A DNA stretch of 13,563 bases from NCBI GenBank assembly GCA_041563315.1, contig JBFFNE010000079.1, forward strand, positions 1 through 13,563, in the 5' to 3' direction. Below the pieces are notes generated by a model. It ran no database searches, had not been told where the DNA came from, and saw only the letters and a program-made list of their open reading frames with translations. The DNA comes from JBFEYJ01 sp041563315. GTDB lineage: Bacteria > Pseudomonadota > Gammaproteobacteria > Thiohalomonadales > Thiohalomonadaceae. Below, piece after piece: positions 1 through 7,656 of the stretch (the stretch's first letter is position 1; each line of letters starts with the position of its first letter). The translations under genes and the position numbers were made by a program.

Positions 1-5
1 TCACT

Positions 6-45
6 ATTTTAACGCAAGGTTAAAATTTTATCGCCGATCACGGCG
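6..45. repeat. Two adjacent short stem-loops
   Basis: The first has 8-base arms ATTTTAAC (6-13) and GTTAAAAT (19-26) around a 5-base loop, followed by TTTAT. The second has arms CGCCG (32-36) and CGGCG (41-45) around ATCA. Together they could end transcription of a gene left of the window or form a binding site. Neither is a textbook terminator, because the first stem is AT-only apart from one pair and the second lacks a T run. Confidence 0.35.
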
Positions 46-136
46 TCCCCCTTATCCACAGTCAATACAACGTGGCAGATTCCTCCTCCTTCGTCCATGC
101 CGAAAATCGAACAATCGTTTTTTGTCTTTGAGCTGG

Positions 137-165
137 TTCACAAAACTCCAGTTAAGTGCTATACA
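137..165 (+). promoter_or_regulatory. Candidate sigma-70 promoter for hemerythrin gene
   Basis: TTCACA (137-142, five of six consensus bases) and TATACA (160-165, four of six) are separated by exactly 17 bases. Transcription would start near 172 and give a leader of roughly 135 bases that contains the 252-292 hairpin. Prediction from consensus only. Confidence 0.4.
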
Positions 166-251
166 AATAGTATGGCTGATAGGGATGGTGCTAATTTCTG
201 ACGTTTGCCATGCAAAAACCGAGGCACGGACTGCATCCTAAAAAAGTAATC

Positions 252-292
252 GAGGTAGTTTGGGGGAGAATGATGCCCAATAAACCTACCTC
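252..292 (+). promoter_or_regulatory. Leader hairpin just upstream of hemerythrin SD
   Basis: Arms GAGGTAG (252-258) and CTACCTC (286-292) pair perfectly. Beyond a one-base bulge the pairing can continue through TTT/AAA. The right arm ends three bases before the ribosome binding site (GGAGAG, 296-301), so the structure could influence translation initiation. Whether it does is inference. Confidence 0.35.
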
Positions 293-306
293 ATGGGAGA
301 GATGTC

Positions 307-753
307 ATGAGCTTTGATTGGACCGAGGATCTAAACACTGGCATTGCGGAAATCGATGGGCAGAATCGCCGTCTAGGCGATTTTATCAATCTCCTGGACG
401 AGGGTATGAAAACAGGGGATAGGGAAAAAACGAGTTGGGTACTTGAAGAGTTGCTCGATTTTTCTGTCAACAACTTTCTGTTCGAGGAAAAACTCATGGA
501 GGAGGCGGGTTATGAGTTTCGCAGTGCTCATGAGCGGGTACATGAGCTGTTCATCAAAAAGCTGGCTGAGCTTCGTGGCCGCTATGCCAATGGCGATGAT
601 GTGGCCCAAGAATTACTCTCCATGCTGAACAGCTGGGTGGAGAATCACGTCAAGCGGGAAGACAAGGATTATGTCGCATCAATCCACCAGACAATCGAGG
701 ACGAGGGAGACGAGACGTGGGTTAAGGGGATTATGAAAAAAATGTTTAATTGA
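307..753 (+). CDS. Bacteriohemerythrin-like protein with altered diiron site
   Basis: A 148-residue cytoplasmic single-domain hemerythrin, close to the usual length of bacterial members, which bind O2 through a diiron centre and are linked to oxygen sensing or delivery. Family landmarks run in order: W5, the IDGQ motif (16-19), the FxxEEKLM helix (57-64), HERVH (75-79) and HxxxxD (114-119). Iron ligands H75, H79 and H114 and the bridging carboxylates E60 and D119 are present. The two histidines that normally complete the second iron site are asparagine: N20, in place of QH, and N56, in place of HFxxEE. Family assignment is firm; reversible O2 binding by the usual diiron mechanism is doubtful. 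The start ATG follows a good SD (GGAGAG) at 5-base spacing. The gene stands alone, with its own candidate promoter and a structured leader. Confidence 0.9.
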   Translation: MSFDWTEDLNTGIAEIDGQNRRLGDFINLLDEGMKTGDREKTSWVLEELLDFSVNNFLFEEKLMEEAGYEFRSAHERVHELFIKKLAELRGRYANGDDVAQELLSMLNSWVENHVKREDKDYVASIHQTIEDEGDETWVKGIMKKMFN

Positions 754-908
754 GCCCGCCTGCATTGCTGAATAGCGGTCCCGAGGGGTTGGGCCCGGTG
801 GAATGATCGGGGATTTTGCTATAAGGGGGCTGGATTAGTCGTGGCGATAGATGAAAGAAAAGGGGAATGCTTCTCCTCGCTCCATATACCCTTTGGCTGT
901 CCCTCTAG

Positions 909-1061
909 TTAAAAAATAGCAATGTCATAAGCAGAACATCTTATCTTCACACTTTCCCTCAGGCACCAGTTTGCCCGCATGGTGATGCGCTTGATGGGGT
1001 GACGCGAATTGCTGTCGGAGAAGCCGTAATTTTTGAATGCGTCGTTTTGTTGCGGGAACAC
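909..1061 (-). CDS. Possible small ORF or gene remnant, 50 aa
   Basis: A GTG start at 1061 is preceded by GAGG at about 5 bases, and the frame runs 50 codons to TAA at 909. The middle part is rich in Ser, Arg, Asn and Lys (NYGFSDSNSRHP, then ITMRANWCL), while the tail is AT-rich and looks non-coding. I do not recognise a family. It could be the decayed end of a former gene or chance. Its only support is the SD and the more codon-like composition of the first 35 codons. Confidence 0.15.
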   Translation of the reverse strand: MFPQQNDAFKNYGFSDSNSRHPIKRITMRANWCLRESVKIRCSAYDIAIF

Positions 1062-1208
1062 TCATCCCTCTTCACTCGCGAGTAGAAGGGCGCATCACGG
1101 TTATCCGCAAGCGGGGGATGGGATGCCATATGGTTTGTCGTAGTGCCCTGAAGTCGTAAGGGTACGCCTCCTAACCTCTCCTATAAATGTTCTTGTTTTT
1201 ATGGCCTC

Positions 1209-1240
1209 CTGACAACAAGTTTTTAAAGTTGCACTATACT
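1209..1240 (+). promoter_or_regulatory. Candidate promoter for GH114-like lipoprotein gene
   Basis: TATACT (1235-1240) is a good -10 hexamer in an AT-rich stretch 50 bases before the start codon. The best upstream match is CTGACA (1209-1214), but the 20-base spacer is longer than ideal, so this needs an activator or is only partly right. Confidence 0.25.
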
Positions 1241-1289
1241 GTCTAATCTGCTTTGTTTCTGTCACTAATACATGAAGTGATTGAGTTCT

Positions 1290-2273
1290 ATGCGGTCGCT
1301 CCTTTCAGTCATTGTGGCGCATGTCTTGCTGGCTTGTACCAGTGTGGCGGTGGTGTCCGATATATCTGCCGGTACCATTGACTACAGGCAGGAGATGAGA
1401 GCTTTTGTACAGGGTATTAGCGAATACGCAAAAAACTCCAGTGTTGGCTTTGTTGTTATTCCACAAAATGGTGTTGAGCTTATCAGTACAACAGGTGAAG
1501 CTACAGGGGCTCCTGCAAGAGATTATTTGAGATCGATAGACGGTGTTGGTCAGGAGTCACTTTTCTATGGTTATTATGCTGACGGGGTGAAATCCCCTGA
1601 AAGCGAAACGCACCGCATAAGTGCTTTACTGGATATGGCAAGAAGAGAGGGAGGCGTTGCTGTTCTGGTGAGTGACTACTGTCTAACGCATGTCTGTATG
1701 GATCACTCTCTGCGCAGGAACAAAGCCAAAGGTTATGTCTCCTTTTCTGCAGAGTATCGGGAGTTGAATAATATTCCAGACTATCCTCCTGTTATTGACG
1801 CTAATCGCACTCCAGTAACAAGATTGTCTGAAGTAAAAAATTTTCTCTATTTGATTAATCCGGATTCATTTGCCAATCGCCAGGCGCTGGTCGATGCGGT
1901 GGCCGGGACGGAGTTTGACCTGGTTATTCTGGACTTTTTTTTCAGGGGTGAGGCCTTTACGCGACAGCAAGTCGAACAGCTCAAGTTGAAAAGCAACGGC
2001 GCAAAACGATTGCTGCTCAGCTATTTGAGCATCGGTGAGGCAGAGGATTATCGTTACTATTGGTCGGAGTTGTGGAAAGAGAGTCCTCCTGCATGGTTAA
2101 GGGAACAAAACCCTGTTTGGGAGGGAAACTATTATGTGGAATACTGGAACCCGGACTGGCAACGTATCATCTACGGCGACGATTCAGCCTATCTCGACAA
2201 GATCCTGGATGCCGGTTTTGATGGCGTCTATCTGGATATCATTGATGCCTTTGAATTCTTTGAGAAACAATAA
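1290..2273 (+). CDS. Lipoprotein of the MJ1477/TM1410 (GH114-like) family
   Basis: A 327-residue protein, likely a membrane-anchored TIM-barrel glycosidase-like protein; GH114 members include endo-alpha-1,4-polygalactosaminidases and the hydrolase domain of PelA. A hydrophobic leader ends in lipobox LLAC with Cys16 as the lipidation site. The N-terminal half (about 30-160) carries MRAFVQGISEYAK, VVIPQNG (56-61) and a DYC motif near 129. The C-terminal half (about 184-327) carries FLYLINP, SYLSIGEAEDYRYYW (244-258) and GFDGVYLDIIDAFE near the end. As I recall canonical members, the SIGEAEDYR and YLDIIDA segments come first and the IPQNG segment follows, so the order here looks permuted. I chose ATG 1290 over the in-frame TTG at 1281 because it begins a compact signal peptide. 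The first half looks more AT-rich than the second. VIT follows after 28 bases. Substrate unknown. Confidence 0.8.
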   Translation: MRSLLSVIVAHVLLACTSVAVVSDISAGTIDYRQEMRAFVQGISEYAKNSSVGFVVIPQNGVELISTTGEATGAPARDYLRSIDGVGQESLFYGYYADGVKSPESETHRISALLDMARREGGVAVLVSDYCLTHVCMDHSLRRNKAKGYVSFSAEYRELNNIPDYPPVIDANRTPVTRLSEVKNFLYLINPDSFANRQALVDAVAGTEFDLVILDFFFRGEAFTRQQVEQLKLKSNGAKRLLLSYLSIGEAEDYRYYWSELWKESPPAWLREQNPVWEGNYYVEYWNPDWQRIIYGDDSAYLDKILDAGFDGVYLDIIDAFEFFEKQ

Positions 2274-2301
2274 TCAGGTGCTCGGCACTGGGGATTAGTC
2301 A

Positions 2302-2994
2302 ATGTCAAAGCATCATGAGCGGCATTTTGCGGGGCGCATCGGCTGGCTGCGGGCGGCGGTGCTGGGGGCGAACGATGGTATTGTTTCCACGGCGAGTCTG
2401 CTGGTCGGCGTTGCGGCTGCCAATACGGAGCGCACTGATGTGCTGCTCGCCGGTGTGGCCGGCCTGGTGGCAGGAGCGATGTCGATGGCGGCAGGGGAGT
2501 ATGTGTCGGTTAGTTCTCAGGCGGATACGGAAAGGGCGGATCTTGAACGCGAGCGCTGGGAGCTGGAAGAGGATGTGGAGCATGAACATCGGGAATTGGC
2601 CGAGATCTACGAACAGCGAGGTCTTGGACCCGAACTGGCGACACAGGTGGCCGAACAGTTGATGGCGCACGATGCGCTGGCGGCGCATGCGCGTGACGAA
2701 CTGGGGATTACCAAAATACATTCAGCTCGTCCGACTCAAGCGGCAATCACTTCTGCCATTACCTTTTCGCTAGGTGCGGCTTTGCCACTCCTGCTCGCCT
2801 TATTCAGTCCAGCGAATGGCATTATCTTTATTGTGGTAGCTGGTTCATTGTTCGCGCTGGCGTTGACTGGAGGGATGGCTGCGTGGGCAGGTGGGGCCGG
2901 CATAGCCCTGGGTGCGGGCCGTGTGACATTTTGGGGGGCGTTGGCCATGGCCGCTACGGCGCTGGTCGGTACGCTTTTTGGTGCTCAAGGCTGA
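2302..2994 (+). CDS. VIT/CCC1-family Fe2+/Mn2+ transporter
   Basis: A 230-residue inner-membrane protein of the VIT1/CCC1 family, which moves ferrous iron or manganese out of the cytosol. The first membrane helix has the conserved RAAVLGANDGIVST block (17-30). The second has AGAMSMAAGEYVS (57-69). A charged, Glu-rich cytosolic helical region (about 73-135) matches the family's metal-binding domain and ends in HARDELGI. Three further membrane helices (about 147-168, 172-195 and 200-227) complete the usual five. The length is typical. The start ATG is preceded by GGGGA at 6 bases. It lies 28 bases after the lipoprotein gene and may share its transcript. Choice of metal cannot be read from sequence. 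Confidence 0.92.
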   Translation: MSKHHERHFAGRIGWLRAAVLGANDGIVSTASLLVGVAAANTERTDVLLAGVAGLVAGAMSMAAGEYVSVSSQADTERADLERERWELEEDVEHEHRELAEIYEQRGLGPELATQVAEQLMAHDALAAHARDELGITKIHSARPTQAAITSAITFSLGAALPLLLALFSPANGIIFIVVAGSLFALALTGGMAAWAGGAGIALGAGRVTFWGALAMAATALVGTLFGAQG

Positions 2995-3038
2995 CCATCC
3001 ATTGATGTAAAGAAAACAGCCTTGGGTGGATATCGCTG

Positions 3039-3056
3039 CCGAGAGTCCTGGCTCGG
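3039..3056. terminator. Weak stem-loop between convergent genes
   Basis: Arms CCGAG (3039-3043) and CTCGG (3052-3056) enclose an 8-base loop in the 76-base gap between the converging VIT and rhodanese genes. There is no T tract on either side, so termination by this element is only a possibility. Confidence 0.2.
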
Positions 3057-3070
3057 AGGTGTCGTCCTCC

Positions 3071-3892
3071 TCAGGTCTCAACCGGCGTATCTGTACGATT
3101 CCCCCAGTCCGACCATGATCCTTCGTACCCGTGAGCGGTATAGCCCAGGTATTTTAGGACGAACCAGGTATAAGCGGAGCGGTGGTGGGTGTGGCAATAG
3201 GTCACGACATTTTTATCAGGGGTAATGCCCTTTTCCTGTAGCATGTTGCGTAGTTCCGCGATGGCCTTGAGCCGCAAATGGTGGCTCTGATCCATGAAAT
3301 GCGTCCATTCGATATTGATTGCGCCGGGGATGTGACCACCGCGTGCGGCATAAATTTTTTGGCCGGTATACTCTGCCGGGGAGCGCACATCGAGCAGGAC
3401 CACCTTCGGGTCCCGCAGGTGCTCGAGAATAAACTGCCGGATTGCGACTGCCTCGCTCTCTTTGTTCCGTTTCGCCCGGTAATGGCTGGGTGCAGGTTTT
3501 TCCTGCTTCCGGCTTAACGGGTGCCCTTCGTTTGCCCAGACCTGCAGGCCACCGTTGAGCAGGGAGTACTGCTGATGTCCGAGCACCTCCAGTGTCCACA
3601 GCAGACGGGCCGCCTTGCCGCCTCCCTCCTCATCATAGGCGATGACGTGGGTTTGCGGTGTTAGTCCAAGCTCGGAGAGGACTTCGCTCAATTGGCCTTC
3701 ATTCGGTAGCAGCCCACCAATGGATTTTTCTGTGTGAACTATGCGGCTGTATTCCAGAAACACAGCCCCTGGGATGTGACCTCTAGCGTAGAGATTGGCC
3801 TTGCTCAGGTCGACGATCAGGAGTTTCTTCTCGCCCAGACTTGACTGTAGTACGTCGGCTTCAACCAGTAGCGGCAGCAGGGGATGTTGCAT
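3071..3892 (-). CDS. Two-domain thiosulfate sulfurtransferase (rhodanese), RhdA type
   Basis: A 273-residue cytoplasmic protein with tandem rhodanese domains (about 1-125 and 155-270), the standard length for the family. Such enzymes move sulfane sulfur from thiosulfate or another donor onto the active-site Cys and then to an acceptor. The C-terminal domain has the catalytic loop YCHTHHRS with Cys233, close to the CQTHHR loop of Azotobacter RhdA. The N-terminal domain has Asp at the equivalent place (AYDEEGG) and is inactive, as usual. Both domains carry the GHIPGA strand-turn motif. The start ATG follows a strong SD (AAGGAG, 7-base spacing). It lies 91 bases after the second Slp gene on the same strand, so it may end that transcript. 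The true sulfur donor and acceptor are not evident. Confidence 0.92.
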   Translation of the reverse strand: MQHPLLPLLVEADVLQSSLGEKKLLIVDLSKANLYARGHIPGAVFLEYSRIVHTEKSIGGLLPNEGQLSEVLSELGLTPQTHVIAYDEEGGGKAARLLWTLEVLGHQQYSLLNGGLQVWANEGHPLSRKQEKPAPSHYRAKRNKESEAVAIRQFILEHLRDPKVVLLDVRSPAEYTGQKIYAARGGHIPGAINIEWTHFMDQSHHLRLKAIAELRNMLQEKGITPDKNVVTYCHTHHRSAYTWFVLKYLGYTAHGYEGSWSDWGNRTDTPVET

Positions 3893-3983
3893 CCGAAAGC
3901 TCCTTGTTGCGCGGTTTATTTTCAGGATTTGAGTGGGCTACTACCCTGGCGTAGCTATTTTATGAATCAGGGGTGCCTTTGTC

Positions 3984-4475
3984 TCAGCGTCCGAAGATGA
4001 CTCCGACACCGAAGTGGACGCGTGGATCGCTCCTTCGAGATCGCGGCCAGAGGAAGATCTCCCGGGTCTTGACCACGGGATAGGTATAACTGGTGTCGCC
4101 CACCTTGCCGCTCTCGGTGCCGGCCAATGGCCCGCGCACACTGACCAGTCTCCCCGGGGCATAATCGACAGTTTCCAGATAACCGTCTTTGATCAGAAGA
4201 AAGCGGCCAAGGGGCGGGCTGTCGATTTGCGGGTACTGGTTACTGTCCAATGGATAGGCAAGAATTTCCAGGCGACTCTTATCCGTGAGATTGTTGCTGG
4301 TGATAATCATGCCGCCCCAGAGAATGGTTTTTCCGCGAACAGTGGCCGCTTCAGCGACAGCTTGGTGAGGTGTCAGCGTCAGCTCTACTTCATCGGTAGG
4401 ATATTGGGGGCCGCTGGCACAGCCGACAAGTAGCACTGCACCAAGGAGGACAAGCGTGTTATATAGTCGCCTCAT
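3984..4475 (-). CDS. Slp-family outer-membrane lipoprotein, copy 2
   Basis: A 163-residue lipoprotein whose signal peptide ends in lipobox LVGC, with Cys19 as the anchor. The body matches the Slp family (starvation/stationary-phase lipoproteins of the outer membrane): VRGKTILWGGMI, RLEILAYPLD, GRFLLI, APGRLVSVRGPL and the YPVVKTREIFLWP block. It ends about 20 residues beyond that block in GVGVIFGR. It begins 19 bases after the stop of a second Slp gene, so the two are tandem paralogues in one transcript. Biochemical function of the family is poorly known; a role in envelope stress or stationary phase is inferred from family knowledge. The SD is weak. Confidence 0.85.
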   Translation of the reverse strand: MRRLYNTLVLLGAVLLVGCASGPQYPTDEVELTLTPHQAVAEAATVRGKTILWGGMIITSNNLTDKSRLEILAYPLDSNQYPQIDSPPLGRFLLIKDGYLETVDYAPGRLVSVRGPLAGTESGKVGDTSYTYPVVKTREIFLWPRSRRSDPRVHFGVGVIFGR

Positions 4476-4494
4476 TCTGTGTTAACCATATCAA

Positions 4495-5031
4495 TCAGTA
4501 GTAATAGGGATGACGGTACCACGGATAGGGATACCTGTACGGATACCAGGGATCGTACAGGTATGGGTCGTAGTAGTCATAGGAGGGTACCGGTTTGGGC
4601 CACAGGTAGTGGGCCTCGACCTTGACCATCGGATAGCGGTAATCCATTTCACCAAGCTGTTTTGTGGATGTCCCGGTGATTTGGCCTCTTACCGTCAGGC
4701 TACGATCGGCGGCGTAAATGGCCGGGTCGAGAAAGCGGTTGAATATGGCGATAAATCGCCCCTCACTGCGATCGAGCCTTTTTGGCTCGCCGTTACTGGC
4801 CAGCTCACGGGCAACGATTTCGACACGGGTCTCTCCCGGCAGATTCTGCACGTTGGCGATGGTTCCTCCCCAGCGCACCTGGTTATTGAGGTAGCGCTCG
4901 GGTGAATTGATCACCAGGGGCAGGGGGGGGCTGCCTTCCGGCGCGCTGCGAACCAGCTCTGGTACTGCACTGGTGCAGGCGTAGAGGCTAAGCAGTAACG
5001 ACAGCATTAGAAGGCGCAGTGACGGTCTCAT
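4495..5031 (-). CDS. Slp-family outer-membrane lipoprotein with Tyr-rich tail, copy 1
   Basis: A 178-residue lipoprotein with lipobox LYAC and Cys19 as the lipidation site. The Slp core is clear: NNQVRWGGTIANV, TRVEIVAREL, GRFIAI, SLTVRGQITG and the YPMVKVEAHYLWP block. After that block comes a tail of about 30 residues made almost wholly of Tyr, Pro, Asp, Trp and Arg, ending PYYY, with 13 tyrosines. Paralogue copy 2 lacks this tail. Such tails occur in surface or peptidoglycan-facing lipoproteins, but what this one contacts is unknown. It is the first gene of the minus-strand group. The upstream region to the divergent DUF465 gene contains a 6-base dyad overlapping a possible -10. Confidence 0.85.
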   Translation of the reverse strand: MRPSLRLLMLSLLLSLYACTSAVPELVRSAPEGSPPLPLVINSPERYLNNQVRWGGTIANVQNLPGETRVEIVARELASNGEPKRLDRSEGRFIAIFNRFLDPAIYAADRSLTVRGQITGTSTKQLGEMDYRYPMVKVEAHYLWPKPVPSYDYYDPYLYDPWYPYRYPYPWYRHPYYY

Positions 5032-5068
5032 GGCAGTAGTCAGCAGTTCGGGAATAAGTAGAAAAGTC

Positions 5069-5087
5069 TAGTCCATTCCTCGGACTA
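5069..5087 (-). promoter_or_regulatory. Dyad overlapping a possible slp promoter
   Basis: TAGTCC (5069-5074) and GGACTA (5082-5087) form a perfect 6-base inverted repeat around 7 bases. On the minus strand a possible -10 (TAGACT) begins within the left arm, with ACGACA about 18 bases upstream as a poor -35. The site could be an operator for the Slp pair. Support is sequence symmetry only. Confidence 0.3.
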
Positions 5088-5209
5088 TTGTCGTGGCTTG
5101 TCCACTTATCGAATGCCTGGCTTTGATTTCAGAAGAGGGTGTGACACGGTTTTTTTGGTATGCTTTCACCACCTTATTAGCGCACTCCCTTCACTATTGG
5201 CCGTAGACT

Positions 5210-5416
5210 ATGGAAAACGAAGAGTTGATTCAATTGTATCATCGGCTGCAAGCGTTGCGTTTGGAACACGGTGATTTGGATGCAGCCATTGATGCCATGC
5301 AGGTTAATCCCTATGCGGATCAACTACAGCTACGCCGTATGAAAAAGCGGAAATTACAGCTTAAGGACGCCATTACGCGAATTGAGAGCAAGCTCATTCC
5401 TGATCTCAACGCCTGA
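5210..5416 (+). CDS. YdcH-type small protein (DUF465)
   Basis: A 68-residue, highly charged all-helical protein matching the DUF465/YdcH family in length and layout. The first helix contains LYHRLQALRLEHGDLDAAI, then a short turn with NPYADQ, then a second helix beginning LQLRRMKKRKLQLKD and ending KLIPDL. Members probably form a helical hairpin; their cellular role is unsettled. It is a single gene, divergent from the slp group and convergent with the DUF255 gene 57 bases away. Only a weak SD is seen before the ATG. Confidence 0.88.
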   Translation: MENEELIQLYHRLQALRLEHGDLDAAIDAMQVNPYADQLQLRRMKKRKLQLKDAITRIESKLIPDLNA

Positions 5417-5436
5417 TTCTGGTCTTTAGTCACCAC

Positions 5437-5456
5437 AGAGACATAACGGCGTCTCT
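5437..5456. terminator. Possible bidirectional stem-loop between convergent genes
   Basis: AGAGAC (5437-5442) and GTCTCT (5451-5456) form a 6-base stem with an 8-base loop in the gap between the DUF465 gene and the end of the DUF255 gene. No T run follows on either strand, so a terminator role is tentative. Confidence 0.25.
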
Positions 5457-5473
5457 CTGCAGGCGTGTCCTTG

Positions 5474-7510
<2,037 letters not shown>

Positions 7511-7542
7511 GGGGGTGTGGCAATTCTTGAGGGAAAAGCTCA

Positions 7543-7576
7543 ACTATAGACGATCGTTGCCAAGGCTGTCGTCTAT
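7543..7576 (-). promoter_or_regulatory. Promoter with overlapping operator-like dyad for DUF255 gene
   Basis: On the minus strand, TATAGT (7548-7543) is a good -10 (five of six) and ACGACA (7572-7567) a partial -35 (four of six), with an 18-base spacer. A perfect 8-base inverted repeat, ATAGACGA (7546-7553) and TCGTCTAT (7569-7576), places one arm on each hexamer, as a repressor operator would. No regulator is encoded nearby. Confidence 0.35.
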
Positions 7577-7617
7577 GAAATTAGTACGAGAAGGTATCGG
7601 CAGCGCCGCGGCTTTTT

Positions 7618-7626
7618 TGCGATAAT
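7618..7626 (+). promoter_or_regulatory. Candidate extended -10 promoter for rlmI
   Basis: TGC followed directly by GATAAT forms an extended -10 element (TGn plus a five-of-six hexamer) 30 bases before the rlmI ATG. No convincing -35 is present at 16-18 bases, which is common for extended -10 promoters. The leader would be about 24 bases. Confidence 0.4.
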
Positions 7627-7656
7627 CCCATCTTTAGTCCTCAGCGGAATGACGTC

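Larger units (their letters stand above)
1..306. other. Intergenic leader region before hemerythrin gene, no gene seen
   Basis: No credible reading frame is seen on either strand. The stretch holds two adjacent short stem-loops at its left edge, a candidate sigma-70 promoter (137-165), and a hairpin just before the hemerythrin ribosome binding site (252-292). The left end may contain the 3' flank of a gene outside the window. Confidence 0.6.
754..1280. other. Long intergenic region, 527 bases
   Basis: No confident gene is seen here. It contains a weak minus-strand ORF (909-1061), a perfect 10-base palindrome ACTCGCGAGT (1074-1083), and an AT-rich end near 1200-1260 with a TATACT hexamer suited to driving the lipoprotein gene that follows. 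Short ORFs, stops in all frames and uneven composition make a decayed gene possible, but no family can be recognised. Confidence 0.5.

Noticed and set aside
52..60. TTATCCACA, a perfect match to the DnaA box
   Set aside because: A single copy, no cluster of further boxes, no dnaA, dnaN or gidA-type neighbours, and no AT-rich unwinding region; one match is expected by chance fairly often in a genome.
1074..1083. Palindrome ACTCGCGAGT
   Set aside because: Perfect but short and not placed relative to a promoter; no known regulator site recognised.
982..1098. GTGATGCGC and GCGCATCAC, a 9-base inverted pair 99 bases apart
   Set aside because: The pairing does not extend on either side and the inner sequence does not fold well; likely chance.
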